Source: Thermoleophilia bacterium
Lineage (GTDB): Bacteria > Actinomycetota > Thermoleophilia > Gaiellales > JAICJC01
Assembly (NCBI GenBank): GCA_025927685.1
Contig: JAICKX010000011.1
Coordinates: 1-50,398, forward strand
Reading direction: 5' to 3'
Length of the DNA stretch: 50,398 bases
Shown: positions 10,046 to 19,851 of the stretch, piece by piece
Numbering within the stretch: position 1 is the first letter of the stretch
Layout: each line of letters opens with the position of its first letter
The notes under the pieces: model-generated
What the model was told of the DNA's origin: nothing
The model's database searches: none
What the model saw: only the letters and a program-made list of their open reading frames with translations
Translations under genes and position numbers: made by a program

Positions 10046-11286
10046 CGACGAGCCGCGTTACGCCGTGGGCCCTGCCGCTCAGCATCGCTATCGCCTTCGC
10101 GAGCACGGTTCTCCTCGTGCTCGGCCCGGGACGACCGGTGGAGGCCGACGTTTTCGCCGGCATCGGCGGCGCGTCGTTCCTCGTGCTCTCGCTGACGTTC
10201 GGGAGCGTGGGCGCGATGGTGGCGGGGCGGGTGCCGGAGAACCGGATCGGCTGGATCTTCTGCGCGATCGGCGTGCTCTGCGGCATGTCAGTGCTGGCGT
10301 GGGCGTACGCCGACTACGGCCTGAACGCGACGTCTGGGGCGACTCCCGGCGCCGCACTCGCCGCTGTGTTTCCGAGCGAGGCGCTGGCGCCCATGTTCGG
10401 CTTCGCGTTGCTCGTGTTCCCGGATGGACACCTACCATCTCGGCGCTGGCGACCCGTGGCCGCCTTGCTCGCCCTCTCGATGGCGCTCCTTCTGGTCAGC
10501 GATGTCGTACGGCCGGGTGCGCTCGATGCTCCGTTTCGTACGGCTTCGAACCCGCTTGGCGTCCCGGATGTGCGCGCCGCCACGATTGCGATGAACGACG
10601 CCGGATGGGTGCTGGCGCCCGTCGGCCTCACGCTCGCGGCCGCGTCGCTGATTGTCCGGCTCCGACGAGCGGAGGGAGTGGCGCGCCGCCAGCTCGAGCT
10701 CGTCCTCGGCTTCGGCGCGCTCGTCGCGGTGGTGATCGCCGTCGACATGTCGACGTGGCTCATCTGGCCTGACGGAAGCCTCCAGGTCCGGATCGCAGTG
10801 ATCGGTGTCAGCTTCGCGGCGTTCCCCGCCGCTACGGGCGTTGCAATCCTCAGGCACCGGCTCTACGACATCGACGTCGTCATCCGCCGCACGGTGAGCT
10901 ACGCGGTGCTGGTCGCCGCGCTGGCCGGGCTCTACTTCGGCGGGGTGTACGTCGCCCAGGCCGCCCTGCGCTCGGTCAGCGGCCAGTCGAGCACGCTGGC
11001 CGTCACGGCATCCACGCTGGTCGTCGCCGTGGTGTTCCAGCCGCTGCGCAAGCGGATCCAGCTGGCGGTCGACCGCCGCTTCTACCGGTCGCGATACGAC
11101 GCCGGCCGGACGCTCGAGGCGCTCGCATCGCGCCTGCGCCGACAGATCGATCTCGAGAGCACGAGAGGCGAGGTCCTCGCGGCGGTCAACGAGACGCTGC
11201 ACCCGGCGCACGCGACCCTGTGGCTGCGCCCGCCCGGTCCCGTAACGAACCCGGAACGCCCGCTCGGTACAACGGAGGTGTCATGA
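10042..11286 (+). CDS. Membrane sensor-like protein, paralog 4
   Basis: Same motif set (RHRLYDIDVVIRRTVSYA, FQPLRKRIQLAVDRRFYRSRYDAGRTLEALASRLR); GTGA overlap. Confidence 0.85.
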   Translation: MTTSRVTPWALPLSIAIAFASTVLLVLGPGRPVEADVFAGIGGASFLVLSLTFGSVGAMVAGRVPENRIGWIFCAIGVLCGMSVLAWAYADYGLNATSGATPGAALAAVFPSEALAPMFGFALLVFPDGHLPSRRWRPVAALLALSMALLLVSDVVRPGALDAPFRTASNPLGVPDVRAATIAMNDAGWVLAPVGLTLAAASLIVRLRRAEGVARRQLELVLGFGALVAVVIAVDMSTWLIWPDGSLQVRIAVIGVSFAAFPAATGVAILRHRLYDIDVVIRRTVSYAVLVAALAGLYFGGVYVAQAALRSVSGQSSTLAVTASTLVVAVVFQPLRKRIQLAVDRRFYRSRYDAGRTLEALASRLRRQIDLESTRGEVLAAVNETLHPAHATLWLRPPGPVTNPERPLGTTEVS

Positions 11287-12887
11287 GCTCGGTTGCCCAC
11301 AGCCTTCGCCGCATCGTCTCGCGCGGACGGACCGCACCGGCCGTCGCGGCCTCGGTCGGCGAGCCCGCCCGGGCCGCGTCGCCGGCGCCGTCGCCGGCAC
11401 CGGTCGACATCGCGCCGAACGACCCGATCATCCCGTACTTCCAGAGCGCCGCCGGCGCCGTCGACATCGAGGCGCTCGAGCTCGAGTCGCCGGCGCTCGA
11501 GTCGATGCGGGCGGCGGGCGTGAAGCTGGTCGTCCCGCTCGTGACGCAGGGCGAGCTGATCGGCCTCCTGAACCTCGGCCCGCGGCTGTCCGACCAGGAG
11601 TACTCCGGCGACGACCGCCGCCTCCTCGAGAGCCTGGCCGCGCAGGCCGCCCCGGCGGTTCGCGTCGGCCAGCTCGTGCGCGAGCAGGAGGTCGAGATCC
11701 GAAGCCGGGAGCGGCTCGAGCAGGAGCTCGCCGTCGCCCGCCTGATCCAGCAGAACTTCCTGCCGCGCACGCTGCCCGAGGCTGCCGGCTGGAGCGTCGC
11801 CGCCGACTACCGGCCCGCCCGTGAGGTGGGCGGCGACTTCTACGACTTCATCGACCTGCCGGACGGCCGGCTCGGGATCGTCGTCGGCGACGTGACCGAC
11901 AAGGGCGTCCCGGCCGCGCTCGTGATGGCGGCCACGAGGAGCGTCCTTCGCGCCTCGGCCCAGCGGCTGCTCGAGCCGGGCGCGGTGCTCCAGCGCGTGA
12001 ACGAGCATCTCGTCCCGGACATCCCGGAGAACATGTTCGTGACCTGTCTCTACGGCGTGCTCGAGCTCGACACCGGCCGGCTGGTCTTCGCGAACGCCGG
12101 CCACAACCTGCCGATGGTGTCCTCCGAGGGCGCCGTCACGGAGCTGATGGCGCGCGGGATGCCGCTCGGGCTCATGCCGGGCATGACCTACGAGGAGACC
12201 GAGGCCGTGCTCGATCCCGGTGCGCACCTGCTGCTCTACTCCGACGGCGTCACCGAGGCGCACGACGCAGACCGCGAGATGTTCGGCGGCGGCCGCCTCT
12301 CGGCCGTCATGTCGCAGGCGGGCGCCCGGCACGGCTCCGCCCTGCTGCGCACGCTGCTCGCCGCGCTCGCCGCGTTCGCCGCCCCCGGCGCCGAGCAGGA
12401 GGACGACATCACGCTCGTCGCGATCAGGCGCGAATCCGGATCGGAGGCGCTGCTGGCCGAGTTCTCGGTGGCCAGCGAGCCCGGGAACGAGCGCGAGGCG
12501 ATCCGGCAGCTCGAGCCCGCCTTCGTGGCGGCGGGGCTGCCCGCGGCCAGGCTCGAGCGGATGAAGACGGCCGTCGCCGAGGCGGTCATGAACGCGATGG
12601 AGCACGGCAACGGGTTCCGGCCCGAGGTGCCCGTCGACATCCGCCTCGTCCGCGAGGGCGACGCGCTCGTGGTCGAGGTCACCGACGGGGGCTCGGCGCG
12701 CCCGATGCCCGAGGCCCCCGAGCCCGACATCGACGCCAAGCTCGCCGGTGAGCAGACGCCGCGCGGCTGGGGGCTCTTCTTGATCCGCAACATGGTGGAC
12801 GAGATGGACGTGTCGGGCGACGACGAGCACCACACCACCCGGCTCGTGATGCGCCTGGAAGGAGGGCGAGATGACGACCGCGCTTGA
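11283..12887 (+). CDS. GAF-PP2C (SpoIIE/RsbU) serine phosphatase with C-terminal HATPase (RsbW-like)
   Basis: GAF (LVVPLVTQGELIGLLNLGPRLSDQEYSGDDRRLLESLAAQAA), PP2C (REVGGDFYDFIDLPDGRLGIVVGDVTDKGVPAALVMA; LLLYSDGVTEAHD), HATPase (VAEAVMNAMEHGN...VTDGG...GWGLFLIRNMVDE). Confidence 0.93.
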   Translation: MSSVAHSLRRIVSRGRTAPAVAASVGEPARAASPAPSPAPVDIAPNDPIIPYFQSAAGAVDIEALELESPALESMRAAGVKLVVPLVTQGELIGLLNLGPRLSDQEYSGDDRRLLESLAAQAAPAVRVGQLVREQEVEIRSRERLEQELAVARLIQQNFLPRTLPEAAGWSVAADYRPAREVGGDFYDFIDLPDGRLGIVVGDVTDKGVPAALVMAATRSVLRASAQRLLEPGAVLQRVNEHLVPDIPENMFVTCLYGVLELDTGRLVFANAGHNLPMVSSEGAVTELMARGMPLGLMPGMTYEETEAVLDPGAHLLLYSDGVTEAHDADREMFGGGRLSAVMSQAGARHGSALLRTLLAALAAFAAPGAEQEDDITLVAIRRESGSEALLAEFSVASEPGNEREAIRQLEPAFVAAGLPAARLERMKTAVAEAVMNAMEHGNGFRPEVPVDIRLVREGDALVVEVTDGGSARPMPEAPEPDIDAKLAGEQTPRGWGLFLIRNMVDEMDVSGDDEHHTTRLVMRLEGGRDDDRA

Positions 12888-13218
12888 GGTGAGGATGGAC
12901 GTGAGCGGCGGTGCGGCAACGCTCCTGCTCGCGGGGGACGTCGACCGCGACGCCGCGGCGGCCCTGGACCGGGCCTACAGCGAGGCGGCGGCCGCCGGGG
13001 CAGCGTCGCTCACCCTCGATTTCGCGGCGGTGCCGTACATCAACTCGACCGGCATCGCACTGATCGTCGGGCTCCTGGGCCGGGCCCGAGGCGCCGGCGT
13101 GCCCGTCACGGCGCGCGGCCTCACCGATCACTACCGGGAGATCTTCGAGATCACCCGCCTGTCCGACTTCATGACCATCGAGGCAGGGGCACCCGCCCCG
13201 GAGGGGAGCACGACATGA
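12871..13218 (+). CDS. STAS-domain anti-sigma factor antagonist 1
   Basis: LTLDFAAVPYINSTGIALIVGLLGRARGAGVPV: STAS signature; overlaps preceding CDS by 17 bp. Confidence 0.9.
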   Translation: MTTALEVRMDVSGGAATLLLAGDVDRDAAAALDRAYSEAAAAGAASLTLDFAAVPYINSTGIALIVGLLGRARGAGVPVTARGLTDHYREIFEITRLSDFMTIEAGAPAPEGSTT

Positions 13219-13568
13219 CAGAGACCGCCGTTCCGATGACGGTGCGGACGCCGACCGGGCGCGCCAGCGTGATCGACATCGCCGGGGAGGTGACGGCCGC
13301 CAGCGAAGGGGTGCTCATGGACGCGTACGGCCGCGCCAGCGGCGAGCGCACGCGCTGGATCGTCCTCAACTTCTCCGAGCTCGAGTACATGAACTCGAGC
13401 GGGATCGGCCTGCTCGTCACCCTGCTCGTCCGCGCCAACCGGCAGAAGCAGCGGCTCCTGGCGTACGGCCTGACCGAGCACTACCGCCAGATCTTCCAGC
13501 TGACGCGGCTGGACGAGGCGATCACCATCCACGAGAGCGAGTCCGAGGCGATCGCCGCGGCCGCCTGA
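13215..13568 (+). CDS. STAS-domain anti-sigma factor antagonist 2
   Basis: IVLNFSELEYMNSSGIGLLVTLLVRANRQKQRL; ATGA overlap with STAS 1. Confidence 0.9.
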   Translation: MTETAVPMTVRTPTGRASVIDIAGEVTAASEGVLMDAYGRASGERTRWIVLNFSELEYMNSSGIGLLVTLLVRANRQKQRLLAYGLTEHYRQIFQLTRLDEAITIHESESEAIAAAA

Positions 13569-13586
13569 CCCGAAAGGACCGACACC

Positions 13587-14321
13587 ATGTCCGAGAAGCG
13601 CGAACAGCGCGACGGCACCGCCTGGGCGAAGCCCGTCGCACACCTGGAGATCGCGGGCGTCGAGCCCGGGTCGGCGGGGATCAACGTCACCGGGCGGCGG
13701 CCGACGTCGCCGGTGCAGGGGTTCGGCCGGATGTGGCAGAAGACGTACCGCATCCGGCTCGAGGGAGCCGGCGTGACGCCGGCCCAGGTCATCGAGGTGT
13801 GGAAGCGCGACTTCCCCGCCTTCTGGCCGAAGGGCAACCGCTTCTTCGCTCCGCTGGCCGGGATCGCCCCCGGCGAGGTGGCCGTGCTCGACCTGACCAT
13901 GCCCGGAGGGCTCAAGCTCTCGACCGGCGTGCTCGTGCTCTACGCCGACGAGGAGTCGTTCACGCTGATGACGCCGGAGGGGCACATGTTCGCCGGCTGG
14001 ATCACGTTCAGCGCATTCGACGACGGCGGCGTGACGGCCGCCCAGGCGCACGTCCTCATGCGGGCGTCCGACCCGCTCTACGAGATGGGGATGACCTTCG
14101 GCGGCCACCGCCAGGAGGACCGCCACTGGGCGCACACGCTCCGGTCGCTGGCCGCGGCGTTCGGCGTCGAGGGCGACGTGGCCGTCGAGACCGTGTGCGT
14201 CGACCGCCGGCGCCAGTGGGGGAAGGCGGGCAACGTGTGGCATAACGCTGGGATCCGGTCGGGTATGTACACGGCCATGGCGCCGATGAGGCTCGTGGCC
14301 AGGCCGTTCCGGCGTGCCTGA
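13587..14321 (+). CDS. Uncharacterised protein (possible SRPBCC/DUF1990-like fold)
   Basis: 244 aa, 18 bp downstream of STAS 2; no family confidently recognised. Confidence 0.65.
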   Translation: MSEKREQRDGTAWAKPVAHLEIAGVEPGSAGINVTGRRPTSPVQGFGRMWQKTYRIRLEGAGVTPAQVIEVWKRDFPAFWPKGNRFFAPLAGIAPGEVAVLDLTMPGGLKLSTGVLVLYADEESFTLMTPEGHMFAGWITFSAFDDGGVTAAQAHVLMRASDPLYEMGMTFGGHRQEDRHWAHTLRSLAAAFGVEGDVAVETVCVDRRRQWGKAGNVWHNAGIRSGMYTAMAPMRLVARPFRRA

Positions 14322-15741
14322 GATAGTCGACGCGATCGTCGTCGGCGCGGGCCCGAACGGCCTCGCCGCGGCGATCGCGCTCGCCCAGGCCGGACGCTCG
14401 GTGCGGGTCGTCGAGGGGGCGGCCGCCATCGGGGGCGGCACCCGCACCGAGGAGCTCACGCTTCCCGGCCACCTGCACGACGTCTGCTCGGCGGTGCACC
14501 CGCTGCTGCTCGGCTCGCCGTTCCTGCGGTCGCTGCCGCTCGCCGGGCACGGCCTCGCGGTGGTGCATCCCGACCTGCCGCTCGCGCACCCGCTCGAGGG
14601 CGGCCGGGCCGTGGCGGTCCATCGCTCGGTCTCCGAGACGGCGGCCGGGCTCGGCGCCGACGGCCCCGCCTACGAGCGGCTCCTCGGGCCGTTCGCGCGC
14701 GACTGGGAGGAGCTGGCCGGCATCCTGCTCGGTCCGCCGCTTCGGCTCCCGCGCCATCCGCTGCCGGCCGCCAGGTTCGCGGCGCTCGGCCTGCGCTCGG
14801 TCTCCGGGCTCGCCCGCGGCCGTTTCGGCGGCGAGCCGGCCCGCGCGCTCCTCGCCGGGAACGGCGCCCACTCGATGCGGCCGCTCACCGCGGCCGGCAC
14901 GGGGGCCTTCGCGCTCCTGCTCGTCATGCTCGCGCACGGCGTCGGCTGGCCGGTGGCCGCCGGCGGCTCGGGCGCGATCGCCGGTGCCATGGCGTCGCTC
15001 CTTCGCTCGCTCGGCGGCGAGATCGAGACCGGCCGGCCGGTCACGTCGCTCGAGGAGCTGCCGCCGGCCCGGGCCGTGCTCCTCGACGTGACGCCGCGGG
15101 CGCTGCTTCGGATCGCCGACGGCCGGTTCACCGGCCGCTACCGGCGGGCGCTCGAGCGGTTCCGGTACGGGCCGGGGGTGTTCAAGGTGGACTACGCCCT
15201 GCGCGAACCGGTGCCCTGGGCAGCGGAGGAGTGCCGCCGGGCCGGCACCGTCCACGTCGGCGGGACCACGTCGGAGCTGGCCGCGTCCGAGGCGCAGGTT
15301 GCGGCGGGCGTCGCGCCCAGCCGCCCGTTCGTGCTCGTCGCGCAGCAGAGCCTCTTCGATCCCGCGCGCGCCCCGGCGGGTGCGCACACGCTGTGGGCGT
15401 ACTGCCACGTGCCGAACGGCTCGGATGCCGACATGACGGACGCCATCGAGCGCCAGATCGAGCGGTTCGCGCCCGGCTTCCGCGACGTCGTCGCCGCCCG
15501 CCACACGATGGGCCCGGCGCAGGTCGAGGCGAAGAACCCGAACTACGTCGGTGGCGACATCAACGCGGGCCTGGCCGACCTGCGCCAGATCCTGGCCAGG
15601 CCGGCGCTCCGGCCCGTCCCGCACGCGACGCCCGATCCCCGCCTCTTCCTGTGCTCGTCCTCGACGCCGCCGGGCGGGGGCGTCCACGGGATGTGCGGGT
15701 GGCACGCCGCGCGGGCCGCGCTTTCCGGCGTCCTCAGATGA
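14314..15741 (+). CDS. NAD(P)/FAD-dependent oxidoreductase, phytoene desaturase-like
   Basis: Rossmann VDAIVVGAGPNGLAAAIALAQAGRSVRVVEGAAAIGGGTRTEEL; C-terminal SSTPPGGGVHGMCGWHAA. GTG start overlaps previous CDS. Confidence 0.88.
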   Translation: MPEIVDAIVVGAGPNGLAAAIALAQAGRSVRVVEGAAAIGGGTRTEELTLPGHLHDVCSAVHPLLLGSPFLRSLPLAGHGLAVVHPDLPLAHPLEGGRAVAVHRSVSETAAGLGADGPAYERLLGPFARDWEELAGILLGPPLRLPRHPLPAARFAALGLRSVSGLARGRFGGEPARALLAGNGAHSMRPLTAAGTGAFALLLVMLAHGVGWPVAAGGSGAIAGAMASLLRSLGGEIETGRPVTSLEELPPARAVLLDVTPRALLRIADGRFTGRYRRALERFRYGPGVFKVDYALREPVPWAAEECRRAGTVHVGGTTSELAASEAQVAAGVAPSRPFVLVAQQSLFDPARAPAGAHTLWAYCHVPNGSDADMTDAIERQIERFAPGFRDVVAARHTMGPAQVEAKNPNYVGGDINAGLADLRQILARPALRPVPHATPDPRLFLCSSSTPPGGGVHGMCGWHAARAALSGVLR

Positions 15742-15857
15742 ACGCGGGGAGCCCAGGGTTTCCCCGGCGGGCCCCTCCGTCGGGGTGGCGGGGCGTCGGG
15801 CGCGAGCGGCGTGGGTATGTGTCGCGAGCTCGCAACGAATCTCCGCGGCCTCCAACT

Positions 15858-15870
15858 GGGGTCTGACCCC
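15858..15870. repeat. Core of the same palindrome upstream of acnA
   Basis: GGGGTCTGACCCC. Confidence 0.6.
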
Positions 15871-15998
15871 GGCGCGCCGCTGTTGCGCACTTGTTGCGAC
15901 GGCGTTGCGGTTCGTGGTGAATCGTGACGCCGGAGCCGAAGCCCCGTAGGCGCGGGACATTGGCCGGAGGGTCGCTCCTCGGCGTCCTGCGCCGACAC

Positions 15999-16015
15999 TT
16001 GGAGCTACGCTCCAA
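15999..16015. promoter_or_regulatory. TTGGAGC-TAC-GCTCCAA palindrome overlapping the putative acnA -10
   Basis: Perfect 7-bp arms; TACGCT at 16006-16011 lies 6 nt before GTG 16018. Confidence 0.55.
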
Positions 16016-16017
16016 CT

Positions 16018-18549
16018 GTGGCGGATGAGGTGATCCATCGGATCGATTCGGTCGCGGACCCGTCACGGCTTCCGTACACGGTCTGCGTCCTGCTCGAGAA
16101 CCTGGTCCGCCGGGCCGGCAGCGAGCACGTCACGGACGCCGACGTGCAGGCGCTCGCCAACTGGCCCGCGCCGGCCGAGGGCGCCCAGCTCGCATTCATG
16201 CCTGCCCGGGTCATCATGCAGGATCTGACCGGCGTGCCGGCAGTCGTCGACCTGGCCGCGCTGCGCTCGGCGGTCGCCCGTCGCGGCGGCGACCCGTCCC
16301 GGGTCGACCCGCAGGTGCCGGTCGACCTCGTGGTCGACCACTCCGTGCAGGTGGACGCGTTCGGCTCGAGCGCGGCGTACGAGCGCAACATCGAGCACGA
16401 GTACGGCCGAAACGGCGAGCGCTACGCGCTCCTTCGCTGGGCGCAGGGCGCGTTCGGCAACTTCCGGGTCGTCCCGCCGGGCATGGGCATCGTCCACCAG
16501 GTGAACCTCGAGTACCTGGGCGCGGTCGTGGCGGTACGCGACGGCGTGGCGATGCCCGATACGCTCGTCGGCACGGACTCCCACACGACGATGATCAACG
16601 CGCTCGGCGTCCTCGGCTGGGGCGTCGGCGGGATCGAGGCCGAGGCCGTCATGCTGGGTCAGCCCATCTACATGACCGCGCCGCAGGTGACGGGCGTGCG
16701 CCTCTCCGGTGGCCTCCAGAGCGGTGTCACCGCCACGGACCTGGTGCTCACGATGACCGAGCGGCTGCGGCAGCACGGGGTGGTGGGCAAGTTCATCGAG
16801 TTCTTCGGCCCCGGCCTCGGATCGCTCACCGTCGCCGACCGGGCGACCATCTCGAACATGTCGCCGGAGTTCGGGGCGACCGCCTCGACCTTCCCGGTCG
16901 ACGACGAGACGCTCCGCTACCTGCGCGACACCGGCCGCTCGCCCGAGCACATCGAGCTGGTCGAGCGCTACACGAAGGAGCAGGGGCTCTTCCACACCGG
17001 GTCGGAGGCCGAGCCGGCGTACACCGAGACGCTGGACTTCGACCTCTCGGGCGTCGAGCCGAGCCTGGCCGGCCCGCGCCGCCCGCAGGACCGCGTGCCG
17101 CTGCCGCGCGTCGGGGCGAGCTTCGCGGACGCATTCGGCGCCGGCCGGAACGGCGGCGGCCTGGGCGACGGCTCGGTCGTGATCTCGGCGATCACGTCGT
17201 GCACCAACACGTCGAACCCGGCCCTGATGGTGGCGGCAGGGCTGGTGGCCCGCAAGGCCGTCGAGCGCGGCCTCACCACGAAGCCGTGGGTGAAGACCAG
17301 CCTCGCGCCCGGCTCGCGGGTCGTGATCGGCTACCTGCGCAAGGCGGCGCTCATGGAGCCGCTCGAGGCGCTCGGCTTCGATCTGGTCGGCTTCGGCTGC
17401 ACCACGTGCATCGGGAACTCGGGGCCGCTGCCCGAGGACGTGGCCGGCGCGATCGAGCGCGACGACCTGAAGGTGGCGGCGGTCCTCTCCGGAAACCGCA
17501 ACTTCGAGGCCCGCATCCACCCGGCCGTCCGGGCCAACTACCTGGCGTCGCCGCCGCTGGTCGTCGCCTACGCGCTGGCCGGCACCGTGAACGCCGACCT
17601 CACGTCCGAGCCGCTGGGGGAGGGGAGCGACGGCCCCGTCTTCCTGCGCGACGTGTGGCCGACGGCGGACGAGGTGAGCGAGGCGCTCGCGGCCTCCTTC
17701 TCGCCCGACCTCTTCACCGACGAGTACGGCCGCATCTTCGAGGGTGACGAGCGCTGGCGCAGCCTGCCGGTGCCGGAGGGCGAGCTCTACGCGTGGGACC
17801 CGGACTCGACGTACGTCCGCGAGGCCGCGTTCTTCTCGCACGACGCCGACCTGTCGGACATCGTGGACGCGCGCGTCCTGGCGCTCGTCGGCGACTCGGT
17901 GACGACCGACCACATCTCCCCGGCCGGGGCCTTCGCGCCCGCAACGCCGGCGGGGCAGTGGCTCGTCGAGCACGGCGTCGAGCCGCGCGACTTCAACTCC
18001 TACGGCGCGCGGCGCGGGAACCACGAGGTGATGGTGCGCGGGACGTTCGCGAACATCCGGCTGCGAAACGCGCTCGTCGAGCGGGAGGGCGGCTTCACCC
18101 GCCACCTGCCGTCGGGCGAGGAGCTGTCGATCTACGACGCCGCACAGCGCTACGGGGAGGAGGGCGTGCCGCTCGTCGTCATCGCGGGCCGCGAGTACGG
18201 CTCGGGCAGCTCGCGGGACTGGGCCGCGAAGGGATCGGCGCTGCTGGGCGTGCGAGCCGTGATCGCCCGGAGCTTCGAGCGCATCCATCGCTCGAACCTG
18301 GTGGCGCTCGGGGTCATCCCGCTCCAGTTCGCGGAGGGCGACTCGGCCGAGAGCCTCGGGCTCGACGGGACGGAGACGTACACCATCCGCGGGCTGGCCG
18401 GCCTCGACGTCGGCTCGCATGTCGAGGTGGAGGTGAACGGCGGCCAGCGCTCGTTCACATGCCTGGCCCGGCTCGACGCCCCGGCCGACGTCAAGGTCTA
18501 CCGGGACGGCGGGCTGCTGCAGATGGTCATGAAGCAGCTGATGGCGTAA
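16018..18549 (+). CDS. acnA: Aconitate hydratase
   Basis: 843 aa; VGTDSHTTMINALGVLGWGVGGIEAEAVMLGQP, SCTNTSNPALMVAAGL, FGCTTCIGNSGPL, REYGSGSSRDWAAKG. Confidence 0.97.
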   Translation: MADEVIHRIDSVADPSRLPYTVCVLLENLVRRAGSEHVTDADVQALANWPAPAEGAQLAFMPARVIMQDLTGVPAVVDLAALRSAVARRGGDPSRVDPQVPVDLVVDHSVQVDAFGSSAAYERNIEHEYGRNGERYALLRWAQGAFGNFRVVPPGMGIVHQVNLEYLGAVVAVRDGVAMPDTLVGTDSHTTMINALGVLGWGVGGIEAEAVMLGQPIYMTAPQVTGVRLSGGLQSGVTATDLVLTMTERLRQHGVVGKFIEFFGPGLGSLTVADRATISNMSPEFGATASTFPVDDETLRYLRDTGRSPEHIELVERYTKEQGLFHTGSEAEPAYTETLDFDLSGVEPSLAGPRRPQDRVPLPRVGASFADAFGAGRNGGGLGDGSVVISAITSCTNTSNPALMVAAGLVARKAVERGLTTKPWVKTSLAPGSRVVIGYLRKAALMEPLEALGFDLVGFGCTTCIGNSGPLPEDVAGAIERDDLKVAAVLSGNRNFEARIHPAVRANYLASPPLVVAYALAGTVNADLTSEPLGEGSDGPVFLRDVWPTADEVSEALAASFSPDLFTDEYGRIFEGDERWRSLPVPEGELYAWDPDSTYVREAAFFSHDADLSDIVDARVLALVGDSVTTDHISPAGAFAPATPAGQWLVEHGVEPRDFNSYGARRGNHEVMVRGTFANIRLRNALVEREGGFTRHLPSGEELSIYDAAQRYGEEGVPLVVIAGREYGSGSSRDWAAKGSALLGVRAVIARSFERIHRSNLVALGVIPLQFAEGDSAESLGLDGTETYTIRGLAGLDVGSHVEVEVNGGQRSFTCLARLDAPADVKVYRDGGLLQMVMKQLMA

Positions 18550-18560
18550 GATCACCCCTG

Positions 18561-19730
18561 GTGGGTACGACGCGGCGAAGGCTGCTCGCGAGCGCCGGCT
18601 TGGCGGCCGGCGGCATCGTCGGGGCGTCCGTGCCCGCGGCCGCGGCGGCGCGCGGCGGCCGGCTGCCCTTCCACGGCCGCTACCAGGGTGGCATCACGAC
18701 GCCGCCCCAGGCGCACATGCGCTTCGCGGCCTTCGACGTCTCCGGGTCGCGGGCCGACCTGGCCGGCCTCCTGCGCGCCTGGTCCGACGCCGCCGCGCGG
18801 ATGTGTGCCGGCGCCCCCGTCGGCCCCGTCGGCGGTGACCCGGACACCGCGCCCGTCGACACCGGCGACGCCTACGGGCTGCGCGCGGCGCGCCTCACGG
18901 TGACGATCGGGTTCGGGCCGTCGCTCTTCGACGGCCGCTTCGGGCTCGAGGCCGGCTACCCGCCGGCGCTCGCCGAGCTGCCGGCGTTCACGGGCGACCG
19001 CCTCGTGCCGGGCCGGAGCGGCGGCGACCTCGCGGTGCAGGCCTGCGCGGACGTCCGGCAGGTGGCCTTCCACGCCGTTCGCACGCTGGCGCGGATCGGT
19101 CACGGGGTCGCGACCGCGCGCTGGTCGCAGTCGGGGTTCGACTCAGCGCCGGACGGCCGCACCGGCCGGAACCTGATGGGGTTCAAGGACGGCACGAACA
19201 ACCTCGACGCGTCCGACGCGGCCGCCATGCGCCGGAACGTGTGGGTCGGAACCGGCGACGACCCCGCGTGGATGCGCGGGGGGACGTACCTCGTCACGCG
19301 CCGGATCCGCGTCCGGATCGAGCGCTGGGACGCGAGCGACCTGGACGAGCAGGAGACGGACGTCGGCCGGCGCAAGGTCTCCGGCGCGCCGCTCGGCGCC
19401 CGTTCGGAGTTCGCTCCGGTCGACCCGGCACTCGAGCCCAGGCACAGCCACATCATGCTCGCCAACCCGCGTGGGGCCGGGAGCGAGGCCGAGCGCATCC
19501 TGCGCCGCGGCTACTCGTTCGACGACGGCCTCCTCCCGGACGGGCGCCTCGACGCCGGCCTCTTCTTCGCCGCCTTCCAGCGCGATCCGCGCCGCCAGTT
19601 CGTCCCGATCCAGCGCCGGCTCGCCGAGCACGACCTCCTCGGCGAGTACCTGGTTCACACCGGGAGCGCGCTGTTCGCCGTGCCGCCCGGTTGCCGCGCG
19701 GGCGGGTACGTCGGCGACACGCTGATCTGA
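18561..19730 (+). CDS. Dyp-type (deferrochelatase/EfeB-like) peroxidase with Tat signal
   Basis: GTTRRRLLASAGLAAGG Tat motif; NLMGFKDGTNN, GGTYLVTRRIRVRIERWD, RRGYSFDDG, FFAAFQRDPRRQFVPIQ. GTG start refined within the longer ORF 17793-19730. Confidence 0.92.
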   Translation: MGTTRRRLLASAGLAAGGIVGASVPAAAAARGGRLPFHGRYQGGITTPPQAHMRFAAFDVSGSRADLAGLLRAWSDAAARMCAGAPVGPVGGDPDTAPVDTGDAYGLRAARLTVTIGFGPSLFDGRFGLEAGYPPALAELPAFTGDRLVPGRSGGDLAVQACADVRQVAFHAVRTLARIGHGVATARWSQSGFDSAPDGRTGRNLMGFKDGTNNLDASDAAAMRRNVWVGTGDDPAWMRGGTYLVTRRIRVRIERWDASDLDEQETDVGRRKVSGAPLGARSEFAPVDPALEPRHSHIMLANPRGAGSEAERILRRGYSFDDGLLPDGRLDAGLFFAAFQRDPRRQFVPIQRRLAEHDLLGEYLVHTGSALFAVPPGCRAGGYVGDTLI

Positions 19731-19851
19731 CGGGGCACGGCGCCGCTCGTCGGAACCCGGATCCGTCGTCGATGGGTTCGCCGTCCAGGGCGGAACCCGC
19801 TCCGGATCCGCCAGCGGGTCATAGATCCCCCCAGGCGATACGCTTGAGGGG

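Noticed and set aside
16063-18555. 830-aa minus-strand ORF opposite aconitase
   Set aside because: Antisense shadow of a strongly conserved gene; low-complexity R/A/D/V composition.
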